Assembly: GCF_900129135.1 (NCBI RefSeq)
Contig: NZ_FQVI01000007.1
Coordinates: 62,001 to 126,000, forward strand
Source of the DNA: Lactonifactor longoviformis DSM 17459
Lineage (GTDB): Bacteria; Bacillota; Clostridia; Lachnospirales; Lachnospiraceae
Direction of reading: 5' to 3'
DNA length: 64,000 nucleotides
Positions 27,100 to 33,316 of this stretch are shown here, piece by piece. Both the position numbers and the translations under genes were made by a program. The notes below the pieces were generated by a model. It searched no databases and had not been told where the DNA came from. It saw only the letters and a program-made list of their open reading frames with translations. Within the stretch, counting starts at the first letter, position 1, and each line of letters starts with the position of its first letter.

Positions 27100-27489
27100 T
27101 TAATTTCCTCCTGTTTTTGTTTTTTTGGCACATGAACTTTGATGGCAGCAGCAGGTGCCTTTCGCCTTTCCGCAGCATTCTCTGGAGAGGGAACACAGGG
27201 CATATGAGCCGCCCTGAATCAGCAGCTGCTTTCCATTTATGAGGGCATCTGCCAGTTTTTCTCTGGCGCTGTTATAGATTGCCTGGACAGTTGTCCTGGC
27301 TACATTCATCTGGCGGGAACAATCCTCCTGGGTGTAGCCCAGCAAATCGATCAGACGGATGCTTTCATACTCATCCAGTGTCATCTCTATCTTCCCGGTG
27401 ACGGGAAGAGGAAGGTCTGATTCCCACGGACCAAAGCTCTTGATTCCGGGCAGACCGCAGATACGTCTGCATTTGGGCGGGCGAGGCAT
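27100..27489 (-). CDS. DUF134 family DNA-binding protein
   Basis: This protein of about 129 residues begins MPRPPKCRRICGLPG, the DUF134 signature. It has a sigma-70 region 4-like helix-turn-helix, EYESIRLIDLLGYTQEDCSRQMNVARTTVQAIYNSAREKLADAL. The C-terminus is Cys/Lys-rich (CCGKAKGTCCCHQSSC), suggesting metal or cluster sensing. AAAGGAG sits 9 bases before the chosen ATG; an ATG three codons earlier is too close to that site. Paired with the NifX-like gene, as often seen in anaerobes. The promoter carries two palindromes that it may bind. Confidence 0.85.
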   Translation of the reverse strand: MPRPPKCRRICGLPGIKSFGPWESDLPLPVTGKIEMTLDEYESIRLIDLLGYTQEDCSRQMNVARTTVQAIYNSAREKLADALINGKQLLIQGGSYALCSLSRECCGKAKGTCCCHQSSCAKKTKTGGN

Positions 27490-27510
27490 AAAGTTCATCT
27501 CCTTTGTTTC

Positions 27511-27554
27511 TGACTTATGTCATTTATTATAAAACTATTATCGACATATGTCAA
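27511..27554 (-). promoter_or_regulatory. DUF134-nifX promoter with two palindromic operators
   Basis: On the minus strand TTGACA (27549-27554), 17 bases, TATAAT (27526-27531) is a full consensus promoter. GACATATGTC (27543-27552) overlaps the -35 box, and the related TGACTTATGTCA (27511-27522) lies just downstream of the -10 box. Two similar palindromes placed this way suggest repression, perhaps by the DUF134 protein or an unlinked metal regulator. Confidence 0.65.
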
Positions 27555-27570
27555 TAATGGGAAGGGGAAA

Positions 27571-27921
27571 TTATTCTTTTTTCTGAAGTTCTTTTAAAAA
27601 GGATACGTAGGCTTTCAGATGAGCGGGCGAGGAATGGCGTGCCAGTTCAAGAAGCTGCTTCATATCTGGATTTTCTTTTAGCTCCCTGGCCATCTCCAGA
27701 AGTTCAGAATCTTTTTCTCCGGACAGAAGAGGCTCTCTGCCAAGAAGGGAGTCCACAGTCACATGGAAGTGATCGGCCACTCTGGCAAGTCTGTCTCCGG
27801 AGGGGATCGTGTGCTCCCATTTTTTGATGGTGCCATTTCCGAATCCGCAGATGCGCTCCAGCCCGGCGATTGTAATTTGGTATTCTTTACAGAGTGATTT
27901 CACTCTCTCATACAGGTTCAT
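27571..27921 (-). CDS. XRE family transcriptional regulator
   Basis: This 116-residue protein has an N-terminal Cro/CI-type helix-turn-helix (LCKEYQITIAGLERICGFGNGTIKKWEHTIPSGDRLARVADHF split over residues 10-55). A short C-terminal helical region follows (ELARHSSPAHLKAYVSFLKELQKK). It is transcribed away from the Tad-like locus, and an 18-bp palindrome lies in the promoter that drives that locus. A role as its repressor is a reasonable inference. A GAAAGGACG ribosome site precedes the ATG. Confidence 0.88.
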   Translation of the reverse strand: MNLYERVKSLCKEYQITIAGLERICGFGNGTIKKWEHTIPSGDRLARVADHFHVTVDSLLGREPLLSGEKDSELLEMARELKENPDMKQLLELARHSSPAHLKAYVSFLKELQKKE

Positions 27922-27966
27922 AATAGCGTCCTTTCTAATAATCCATATAAAGTAGCAAAATAGTTG

Positions 27967-27995
27967 TTGACAAATAGTCTGCAGACTATTATAAT
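27967..27995 (+). promoter_or_regulatory. Strong promoter of the Tad-like locus containing an 18-bp palindrome
   Basis: TTGACA (27967-27972), 17 bases and TATAAT (27990-27995) form a consensus promoter reading toward the Tad-like genes. The spacer holds the perfect palindrome AATAGTCTGCAGACTATT (27973-27990). A repressor bound there would shut the promoter; the XRE gene next door is the obvious candidate. Confidence 0.7.
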
Positions 27996-28002
27996 TAACC
28001 CA

Positions 28003-28077
28003 TAGTCAGAGGCAAACCTCTAAAGCTTCCCACTGTAAGCTAATAGTAGGGCGCCTGCCAGGGTTTGTCAATGACTA
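28003..28077 (+). ncRNA. Candidate structured leader RNA starting at the expected +1
   Basis: TAGTCA (28003-28008) pairs with TGACTA (28072-28077), and GGCAAACC (28011-28018) with GGTTTGTC (28062-28069, one G-U), separated by a 2x2 internal loop. Inside, AGCTT (28024-28028) pairs with AAGCT (28037-28041). The stem begins about 8 bases after the -10 box, so it would be the very 5' end of the transcript. I do not recognise a known riboswitch family. No T-run follows directly. The rest of this 28078-28440 stretch has no gene I can support, only a 14-bp palindrome and a possible leader peptide. Confidence 0.5.
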
Positions 28078-28116
28078 AATATAAGGTTCTTGTTTCATAT
28101 AAGTGTTCATGGCATT

Positions 28117-28130
28117 GCAGTTTAAACTGC
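28117..28130. repeat. 14-bp perfect palindrome in the Tad-like leader
   Basis: GCAGTTTAAACTGC is a perfect inverted repeat about 115 bp after the promoter. It could be a second regulator site or an mRNA hairpin; no T-run follows. Confidence 0.45.
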
Positions 28131-28408
28131 TTTCACAACATGCTATCTGAGACTTAGTATTTCTTAAACAATTCTAAAATCATTTATTTTCCATTAAAAA
28201 CCCTATTTACCAATGAACAAAATAGCATCAGCAATTCTTATCAAGACTACTTATGGTTCCTGCCATTCGTGCTGTTTGTGGAAGAGAGAGTTTCTGTATG
28301 TTCATGAATTGGGAAATGTCCTGCTTTTATTCAGGTAATCCCCCTGGCCTTGGATAACGGGACGTGCACCGGATTGTGTGAAAGAGAACTGCTTTTGGAG
28401 GTGATGTT

Positions 28409-28453
28409 ACGTCTGAGACGAAATACGGAAGAAAGGAGAAGAGATTGCTATGA
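28409..28453 (+). CDS. Possible 14-residue leader peptide with an ACG start
   Basis: GGAGGTGAT (28397-28405), a near-perfect ribosome site, is followed three bases later by ACG and a 14-codon frame (ACG TCT GAG ... CTA TGA). Its stop overlaps the ATG of the next peptide gene in an ATGA junction. Translation would couple to that gene. An ATG inside the ribosome site gives another short frame. Speculative. Confidence 0.25.
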   Translation, partial: TSETKYGRKEKRLL

Positions 28454-28629
28454 AAGCGTTTCTTGAGGAATATGGAATTATCATTATTGTGGCAATAATC
28501 GCCCTTTTAATGGTTGTATTGGCCACTCCTCTGGGACAGTATATCGGGACAGCAATTGCCGGAACTGTTACGGATTTTATTAACAAGTCCGGAATTACCA
28601 ATCCCCCTACCTGGACCAGTCCTTTTTAA
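28450..28629 (+). CDS. Leaderless Flp-like mini-pilin 1
   Basis: This 59-residue protein begins MKAFLEEYG and continues with a strongly hydrophobic helix of about 20 residues, then a short polar tail. The Glu-Tyr-Gly before the helix matches the conserved E5-Y6 of mature Flp pilins. The preceding Gly cleavage site and leader are missing, so the protein may be made in an already mature form. AAAGGAG precedes the ATG by 11 bases. It lies directly before the CpaF/TadA-type ATPase gene. It is one of four proteins here with the same N-terminal pattern. Confidence 0.7.
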   Translation: MKAFLEEYGIIIIVAIIALLMVVLATPLGQYIGTAIAGTVTDFINKSGITNPPTWTSPF

Positions 28630-28659
28630 AATGAAAGAAAAAAGGTCGGAGGTGAGATC

Positions 28660-29706
28660 TTGAATGTATGGACGTTTCAGCCGGAGAATTTCGGAGAACT
28701 TTTGCCCTATGTGAGAGATGAACTGGTGACAGACATCAATTTCAATGGGAGGGATGTCTGGATCGATCATCTGTACAGAGGAAGATACCGGGCAGACATA
28801 AAACTTTCCGAAGATTTTGTCAGTCAGTTTGCCACAAGAATCAGCAATGTAGTCAGCAAAAGCTTTAACAAATTTAATAATTTGCTGGAGGCGGAGACAG
28901 AAACTCTGCGTGTTAGTATTATCCATGAGAGTGTGGCCTGCACAGGAACATCTATCTCTATCCGAAAGACATCTCCGGCCAGACGTCTGACCGAAGACAG
29001 CATGCTGAAGGATGGCTATTGTGTACCGGAAATGCTTGTTTTTCTGGAAAATTGTATTCGGGCGCATATGAATCTAATCATGACAGGACTTCCTGGTTCC
29101 GGGAAAACGGAATTATTAAAGTTTTTGACAAAGTATATTCCTGAGAATGAGAGAGTCATTACCATAGAAGACAATCTGGAAATCCATTATCGTTCCATTA
29201 ATCCACAGAAGGACTGTGTGGAGTTAAAAGTAAACGAAGAGTTTTTTGACTATACGAAAGCCATCAAAAGCTGCCTGCGGCAGAATCCCAAGTGGATTAT
29301 GCTGTCTGAAGCCAGAAGCACAGAAGTAAAATATCTGCTGGAGGCTATGAGCACAGGCACCCATTGCCTGACAACTCTGCACACAGATGATGTAAATAAG
29401 GTACCGGACCGGATTCAAAATATGATGAAGGATACCGTATCTCCCCAACGGATTGAAAATGATGTTTTTTCCTTTGTAGATGCAGGGATTCTCATTAGAA
29501 AGGGAACTGATTTGAGAAAGGGAATCCGCAGATATATAGATCAGATTTGCTTTTACAGCAGGGAGAATGGAAAAAATAAGATAGTTATGATGGCAGAGGG
29601 GGGAAGTATTATAAACAGGTCACTCCCGCCGGATATCAAAAGGAAGTTTTCCTTTGCGGGCATTGAGGACCCTTTTCTTCCAAAAGAGAGGATGAATGAA
29701 ACATAA
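28660..29706 (+). CDS. tadA: CpaF/TadA-type secretion ATPase
   Basis: This 348-residue ATPase of the type II/IV secretion superfamily has Walker A GLPGSGKTELLKFL near residue 145, an Asp box TIEDNLEI, a Walker B-like WIMLSEARSTEV, and a His-box GTHCLTTLHTDDV. It powers assembly of Flp-type pilus fibres from the inner face of the membrane. It is shorter than classic TadA (~450) because the N-terminal domain is reduced. The start is TTG at 28660 with CGGAGG 7 bases upstream. Symbol by similarity. Confidence 0.88.
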   Translation: MNVWTFQPENFGELLPYVRDELVTDINFNGRDVWIDHLYRGRYRADIKLSEDFVSQFATRISNVVSKSFNKFNNLLEAETETLRVSIIHESVACTGTSISIRKTSPARRLTEDSMLKDGYCVPEMLVFLENCIRAHMNLIMTGLPGSGKTELLKFLTKYIPENERVITIEDNLEIHYRSINPQKDCVELKVNEEFFDYTKAIKSCLRQNPKWIMLSEARSTEVKYLLEAMSTGTHCLTTLHTDDVNKVPDRIQNMMKDTVSPQRIENDVFSFVDAGILIRKGTDLRKGIRRYIDQICFYSRENGKNKIVMMAEGGSIINRSLPPDIKRKFSFAGIEDPFLPKERMNET

Positions 29707-31196
29707 ATAAAAAGAATCTAAGATTTTGGCATTATCTAAATCCAAACCATCTGGCGGCCGAGGTCTCCAGATATGGGTATACATTTTCCTTGCAAAGCAA
29801 TTGGAAAAAGTATTTGCTGTCTTTCGCAGGTATTGTCCTGCTGGGTGTTTGGTATGGACTGAAGTTAGGTTATATTGCTGCCGTGTCCCTCTACGCTTTG
29901 CTGTTGTCGCCCTTTATTATTATGAATTCCTGTAAAAATGCCTGTGAAGAGAAAGACTTTGAGGATACTGCAAATTATCTGGAACAGATGCTGTATTCCT
30001 TTAAACGGATTCCTAAAATACTGACCTCGCTGGAAGATGCTGCCTTGGTATTTCCGGAAGGTAAGATGCACAAAGCCATCCAGTCTGCGGTACATAAGAT
30101 ACAAAATGAAACAGAAGAGGGAAATCTCTATCATGCAGCCTTTCAGGATATAGAGACTTTATATTCCTGCAGGAGACTGATACAAACTCATGAATTTCTC
30201 GTGAAGGCAGAAGAAATCGGGGGAGATTTTTCCAATGCTCTCCGCATACTTTTACTGGATCGGCAGCTGTGGGTAGAGCGTGTATATGAACTGGCGCAGC
30301 AGCGCAGAAATATAAGACGGAACATTTTCATCTCTCTCCTGCTTTCTGCCGGAATCTGCAAAATATCTATGATCATGCTCCCAAAAGAGTTTATGGCATT
30401 GGAGCACCCTCTTTCACAGATTGTGACAGCAGCCTATATGATATCAGGAATTACTATATGGTTCTGGGGGCAGAAAAAGCTTCAGGCAGCCTGGCTGAAA
30501 GAGGATGCAGCACAGGAAGAGGAGATTCGCAGAGAGTATGAGTATCTCAAAACCAATGGCAGAAAAGGGGCGGCACAGCATGTGCCCGCTAAGCTTCTGC
30601 TTTTGAGCCTCTCTGCAGCTTTCGCTGTGTGGATGAAATCACGGACTGCGCTGCTGCTGCTTGGAACTGTATCCATACTGCTGTGGTGTTGGCCGGGAAT
30701 CAGGTATCGGCTGGCAAAAAAACGAATTATAAAAGAGGTGGATAAGGCGTTTCCGGTCTGGCTGATGGATCTCTCGCTATTGATGCAGACAGAAAATGTT
30801 CATAATGCGCTGGAAAAATCCCTTGCTAAAGCTCCCTATGTATTGAGAGAGGAACTGTCTAGGATGCTTGATTCCATTGAAAAAAATCCAAACAGTATCG
30901 AACCTTTCCTGGACTTTATGCCATGGCTGGATTTGCCGGATGTGCAGTCCGCTTTGCGGTTGATTTACTCTATGTGGGCAGCGGGAGACCGGGAAGATAT
31001 GGAAAAGCAGATAGCGGTTTTGGTAGAGAAAAATCACCATCTGATGGATAAGGCGGAGCGGCTTTCCAATGAAGACTCTCTGGCAGGAGTGGGGATGCTG
31101 GTACTTATCCCTATGGTTACAGGCTCAATAAAAATGATGACAGATATGGGGCTGCTTCTGGTGGGCCTGATGAATATTACAAAGGGAATGATATAG
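29703..31196 (+). CDS. Fused TadB/TadC-like (GspF-type) platform membrane protein
   Basis: This protein of ~468-497 residues has hydrophobic pairs near its N-terminus, middle (LLSAGICKISMIM..., ITIWFWG) and C-terminus (VGMLVLIPMVTG, GLLLVGLMNI), with two cytoplasmic helical domains. That is the layout of TadB and TadC joined. It would form the membrane platform turned by the ATPase. The first usual start codon is TTG 29790, which has no ribosome site. The frame is open back to 29700 and reads like protein (LRFWHYLNPNHLAAEVSRYG), with GAGAGG before an ATA at 29703 that overlaps the tadA stop. I therefore start at 29703, with low certainty for the start only. Confidence 0.75.
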   Translation: MNKKNLRFWHYLNPNHLAAEVSRYGYTFSLQSNWKKYLLSFAGIVLLGVWYGLKLGYIAAVSLYALLLSPFIIMNSCKNACEEKDFEDTANYLEQMLYSFKRIPKILTSLEDAALVFPEGKMHKAIQSAVHKIQNETEEGNLYHAAFQDIETLYSCRRLIQTHEFLVKAEEIGGDFSNALRILLLDRQLWVERVYELAQQRRNIRRNIFISLLLSAGICKISMIMLPKEFMALEHPLSQIVTAAYMISGITIWFWGQKKLQAAWLKEDAAQEEEIRREYEYLKTNGRKGAAQHVPAKLLLLSLSAAFAVWMKSRTALLLLGTVSILLWCWPGIRYRLAKKRIIKEVDKAFPVWLMDLSLLMQTENVHNALEKSLAKAPYVLREELSRMLDSIEKNPNSIEPFLDFMPWLDLPDVQSALRLIYSMWAAGDREDMEKQIAVLVEKNHHLMDKAERLSNEDSLAGVGMLVLIPMVTGSIKMMTDMGLLLVGLMNITKGMI

Positions 31197-31205
31197 GAGG
31201 TATAT

Positions 31206-31355
31206 ATGAAAGAGATGTTGGAAGAATATGGAGGAACCATTGCTGGATGCCTTGCCGCAGCCATACTATTGACAGCCGGCAGATGGTGCATGGAGCCGGA
31301 GGGCCCATTAGGAGTTCTGACTGCTGTGTTCGGAAGACTCACACTGGGAGGCTGA
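31206..31355 (+). CDS. Leaderless Flp-like mini-pilin 2
   Basis: This 49-residue peptide begins MKEMLEEYGG and has a hydrophobic helix (TIAGCLAAAILLTAG) followed by a short tail with PEGPLG. It shares the x-E-E-Y-G pattern of the peptide at 28450. AGGAGG lies 7 bases before the ATG. It sits 9 bp after the platform gene and 6 bp before the LRR protein gene. It contains two Cys. Probably a minor or major subunit of the fibre or pseudopilus. Confidence 0.7.
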   Translation: MKEMLEEYGGTIAGCLAAAILLTAGRWCMEPEGPLGVLTAVFGRLTLGG

Positions 31356-31361
31356 AAGGAT

Positions 31362-32456
31362 ATGAGACAGCTGTTTGGAGAACACGGGAGAATGGCTGCA
31401 GCCGCAGTAATTGCAGGAATTTTCGCCGCCATTCTGCTATATCCGGAGGGGATTCTTAAGGTGCTGGGAGGCTTTTCAGTGACTTCAGGCGCGGCGGACA
31501 CCAGCGAGACACGGGAAATTCTGCAGAAGCTCAGCAAAAAAGGAAGCCCCAAGCTTGCGGTGGAAAACAAGGTGCTGGAAATCGGGGATTCTCTATTTCT
31601 GCAGGATATGATCACAGAAGCAAGTCATGGTACAAGCTCTGATTTGCGGGAACAGGTAAAGTATTATCTGGAAGACGGTACAGAAGTCAATGGCAGTTAT
31701 GAGATTTCGGGAGATAAACCAGGAGTAATCAAAATTCGGTTTGTCCTTACAGGAGAAGACTATATGGAGACCTGCAAATCCGGATACATACAGATACAAA
31801 GCCGCAAGGCAGACCCTCAGATTACAGCTCTTATAGAAGAATGGGAGATGGGAGAGGAGGGAGAAGATGTGAGGGCAAGGCTCTATAAAAAAGAGGATGA
31901 GACACTTCTCCTGTCTTTGGAGGGAAAAGGGAGAGTGAAGCCTTTGAATCAGGATACGGTTCCCTGGAAAGATGTGAGAGAAACCATAGAGGTGTGCAGG
32001 ATTGAGGAGGGAATTGAGACAGCTTGTATGGACGGGTGGTTTTACCAGTGCAGAAGTCTCAAAGAAATCCCCCGGATGCCTGAGACCGCTGAAAGCTTCC
32101 GGTTTACGTTTAAGGGCTGCAACCAGCTCAGGGCGGCTGGTATCCCTGACGGGGCCAAAGACATTGAGGGCATGTATGAAGACTGCGGGAATCTGGAACT
32201 GGCAGGTCCCATTCCTTCCAGTGTCAGAAACTGCAGAAATACGTTTAAAAACTGTGGGAAGCTAAAGGGCAGTATTGCGCTTTTGGGGTGTCCCGCGCAG
32301 TACGAAGGATGTTTCCTGCAGACTGCTACCAATGTGGGGGATTGCTGTCTGCAGCTTGTGGCAGACAGGGAGGATAAGGCAGCAGCAGCTGAGGCCATGT
32401 ACAAAGAAGCGGTTAATGATAACAGCAGCTGCCGTATCTTTGTGAGAAAAATGTAA
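31362..32456 (+). CDS. Pilin-like protein with Ig-like and leucine-rich-repeat ectodomain
   Basis: This is a 364-residue protein. Its N-terminus MRQLFGEHGRMAAAAVIAGIFAAILLYP mirrors the mini-pilins (charged start, Glu-His-Gly, then a hydrophobic helix; described in two parts: residues 1-10 and 11-28). Residues ~60-145 look like a DUF5011/Big-type Ig-like domain. Residues ~225-325 hold repeats such as FYQCRSLKEIP, FKGCNQLRAAGIP, YEDCGNLELAGPIP, FKNCGKLKGSI, matching BspA-type leucine-rich repeats. It could be a tip subunit or adhesin displayed by the fibre. The combination is unusual. Family not recognised. Confidence 0.65.
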   Translation: MRQLFGEHGRMAAAAVIAGIFAAILLYPEGILKVLGGFSVTSGAADTSETREILQKLSKKGSPKLAVENKVLEIGDSLFLQDMITEASHGTSSDLREQVKYYLEDGTEVNGSYEISGDKPGVIKIRFVLTGEDYMETCKSGYIQIQSRKADPQITALIEEWEMGEEGEDVRARLYKKEDETLLLSLEGKGRVKPLNQDTVPWKDVRETIEVCRIEEGIETACMDGWFYQCRSLKEIPRMPETAESFRFTFKGCNQLRAAGIPDGAKDIEGMYEDCGNLELAGPIPSSVRNCRNTFKNCGKLKGSIALLGCPAQYEGCFLQTATNVGDCCLQLVADREDKAAAAEAMYKEAVNDNSSCRIFVRKM

Positions 32457-32473
32457 AGAAAGTAGGTGGAGTT

Positions 32474-32578
32474 ACGAGAGAAATTATTGAAGAATATTGT
32501 CAGTCGGCAGCTATCGCAATTTTAGGCGGATGCCTTGTAGCTGTATTTTTGTGGATGGCAGAGAGCTTATCCTACTAA
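32474..32578 (+). CDS. Leaderless Flp-like mini-pilin 3 with an ACG start
   Basis: This 34-residue peptide, REIIEEYC followed by a hydrophobic helix (AAIAILGGCLVAVFLWM), aligns with the other two mini-pilins. The codon in the place of their ATG is ACG, four bases after an AGTAGGTGG ribosome-like site. No ATG, GTG or TTG lies at that end. Either ACG initiates weakly or a point change has disabled the gene. It lies 17 bp after the LRR protein gene and 15 bp before the next. Confidence 0.5.
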   Translation, partial: TREIIEEYCQSAAIAILGGCLVAVFLWMAESLSY

Positions 32579-32593
32579 ACGCAGGAGGGAGAT

Positions 32594-32929
32594 ATGAAAG
32601 GACTTCCAGGATATTTTATAGGAATTATACTTTTGCTTTTCTTATCGCTTATGGGCACTTCACTGGTCACCGGCAGTATTGCGGCTGAGAATGCGAGAAA
32701 TTTTCACGCTTCCGCAGTCAGCCAGATCGAGAACAGCAATTATAATCCGGATGTGATTAGCAGCCTGTACAGGGAAGCGGACAGACTGGGATATGAGCTG
32801 GAACCGGTCGAGGTAAGAGAGATTATCCCGAATCGCAAGATGTGCGAGGTGGTTGTAAAATATACGTATGCAGTGGGGATTCTCCACAGCAAATCAGAGA
32901 TACATGAGATCAGAGGATATGCCAGATAA
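32594..32929 (+). CDS. Small TadE-like pseudopilin candidate 1
   Basis: This 111-residue protein has one N-terminal transmembrane helix (YFIGIILLLFLSLMGTSL) and an outer domain of about 80 residues (NARNFHASAVSQIEN...). The layout resembles TadE/TadF minor pseudopilins, but no family signature is certain. GGAGGGAGAT precedes the ATG. It is in the tight series of the Tad-like operon, with 9 bp to the next gene. Confidence 0.6.
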   Translation: MKGLPGYFIGIILLLFLSLMGTSLVTGSIAAENARNFHASAVSQIENSNYNPDVISSLYREADRLGYELEPVEVREIIPNRKMCEVVVKYTYAVGILHSKSEIHEIRGYAR

Positions 32930-32938
32930 GGAGGAGGT

Positions 32939-33316
32939 ATGAAAACAGCTGTTATATCATTTTTATCCTTGCTCCTTCTTGTTTTAACCGGCGCAGCAGT
33001 ACTCACAGTCCATGGAAGGAGTATACGAAAAAGTGAGATGGAAGAAAGTGCAGCGATTGCTATTGAACAGTCCATGGAAATTTTATATGCGGATCAAACC
33101 TATGAGATTCGGAATGAGACAGAGCTGGTGGCTGATTTTCTGATCAATCTCTGCTGCCAGATAGAAAGCTATGGAGATATAGAGATATCCGTTATGAATG
33201 TAGATTATGAGAAAGGAATGCTGGAACTTCTTCTGAAAGAAAAATATAGACATTTTACAGGAAAAGAGGGGGTGATTACCTGCAGAAGAGCGGTTATCTT
33301 AGAAAAAAGAGGCTGA
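32939..33316 (+). CDS. Small TadE-like pseudopilin candidate 2
   Basis: This 125-residue protein has a hydrophobic N-terminus (VISFLSLLLLVLTGAAVL) followed by a helical then mixed outer domain (SEMEESAAIAIEQSMEILY, EISVMNVDYEKGMLELLLKEK). Similar in plan to the preceding gene. AGGAGG lies directly before the ATG. The last ~37 bases appear to overlap the start of the large secreted protein if that starts at the CTG codon at 33280. Confidence 0.6.
   Translation: MKTAVISFLSLLLLVLTGAAVLTVHGRSIRKSEMEESAAIAIEQSMEILYADQTYEIRNETELVADFLINLCCQIESYGDIEISVMNVDYEKGMLELLLKEKYRHFTGKEGVITCRRAVILEKRG

Noticed and set aside
28003-28077. c-di-GMP-I riboswitch before the Tad-like locus
   Set aside because: Only the string GGCAAACC matches. 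The second conserved block, the GNRA-tetraloop hairpin and the usual three-way layout are missing, and here the string pairs in the outer stem.
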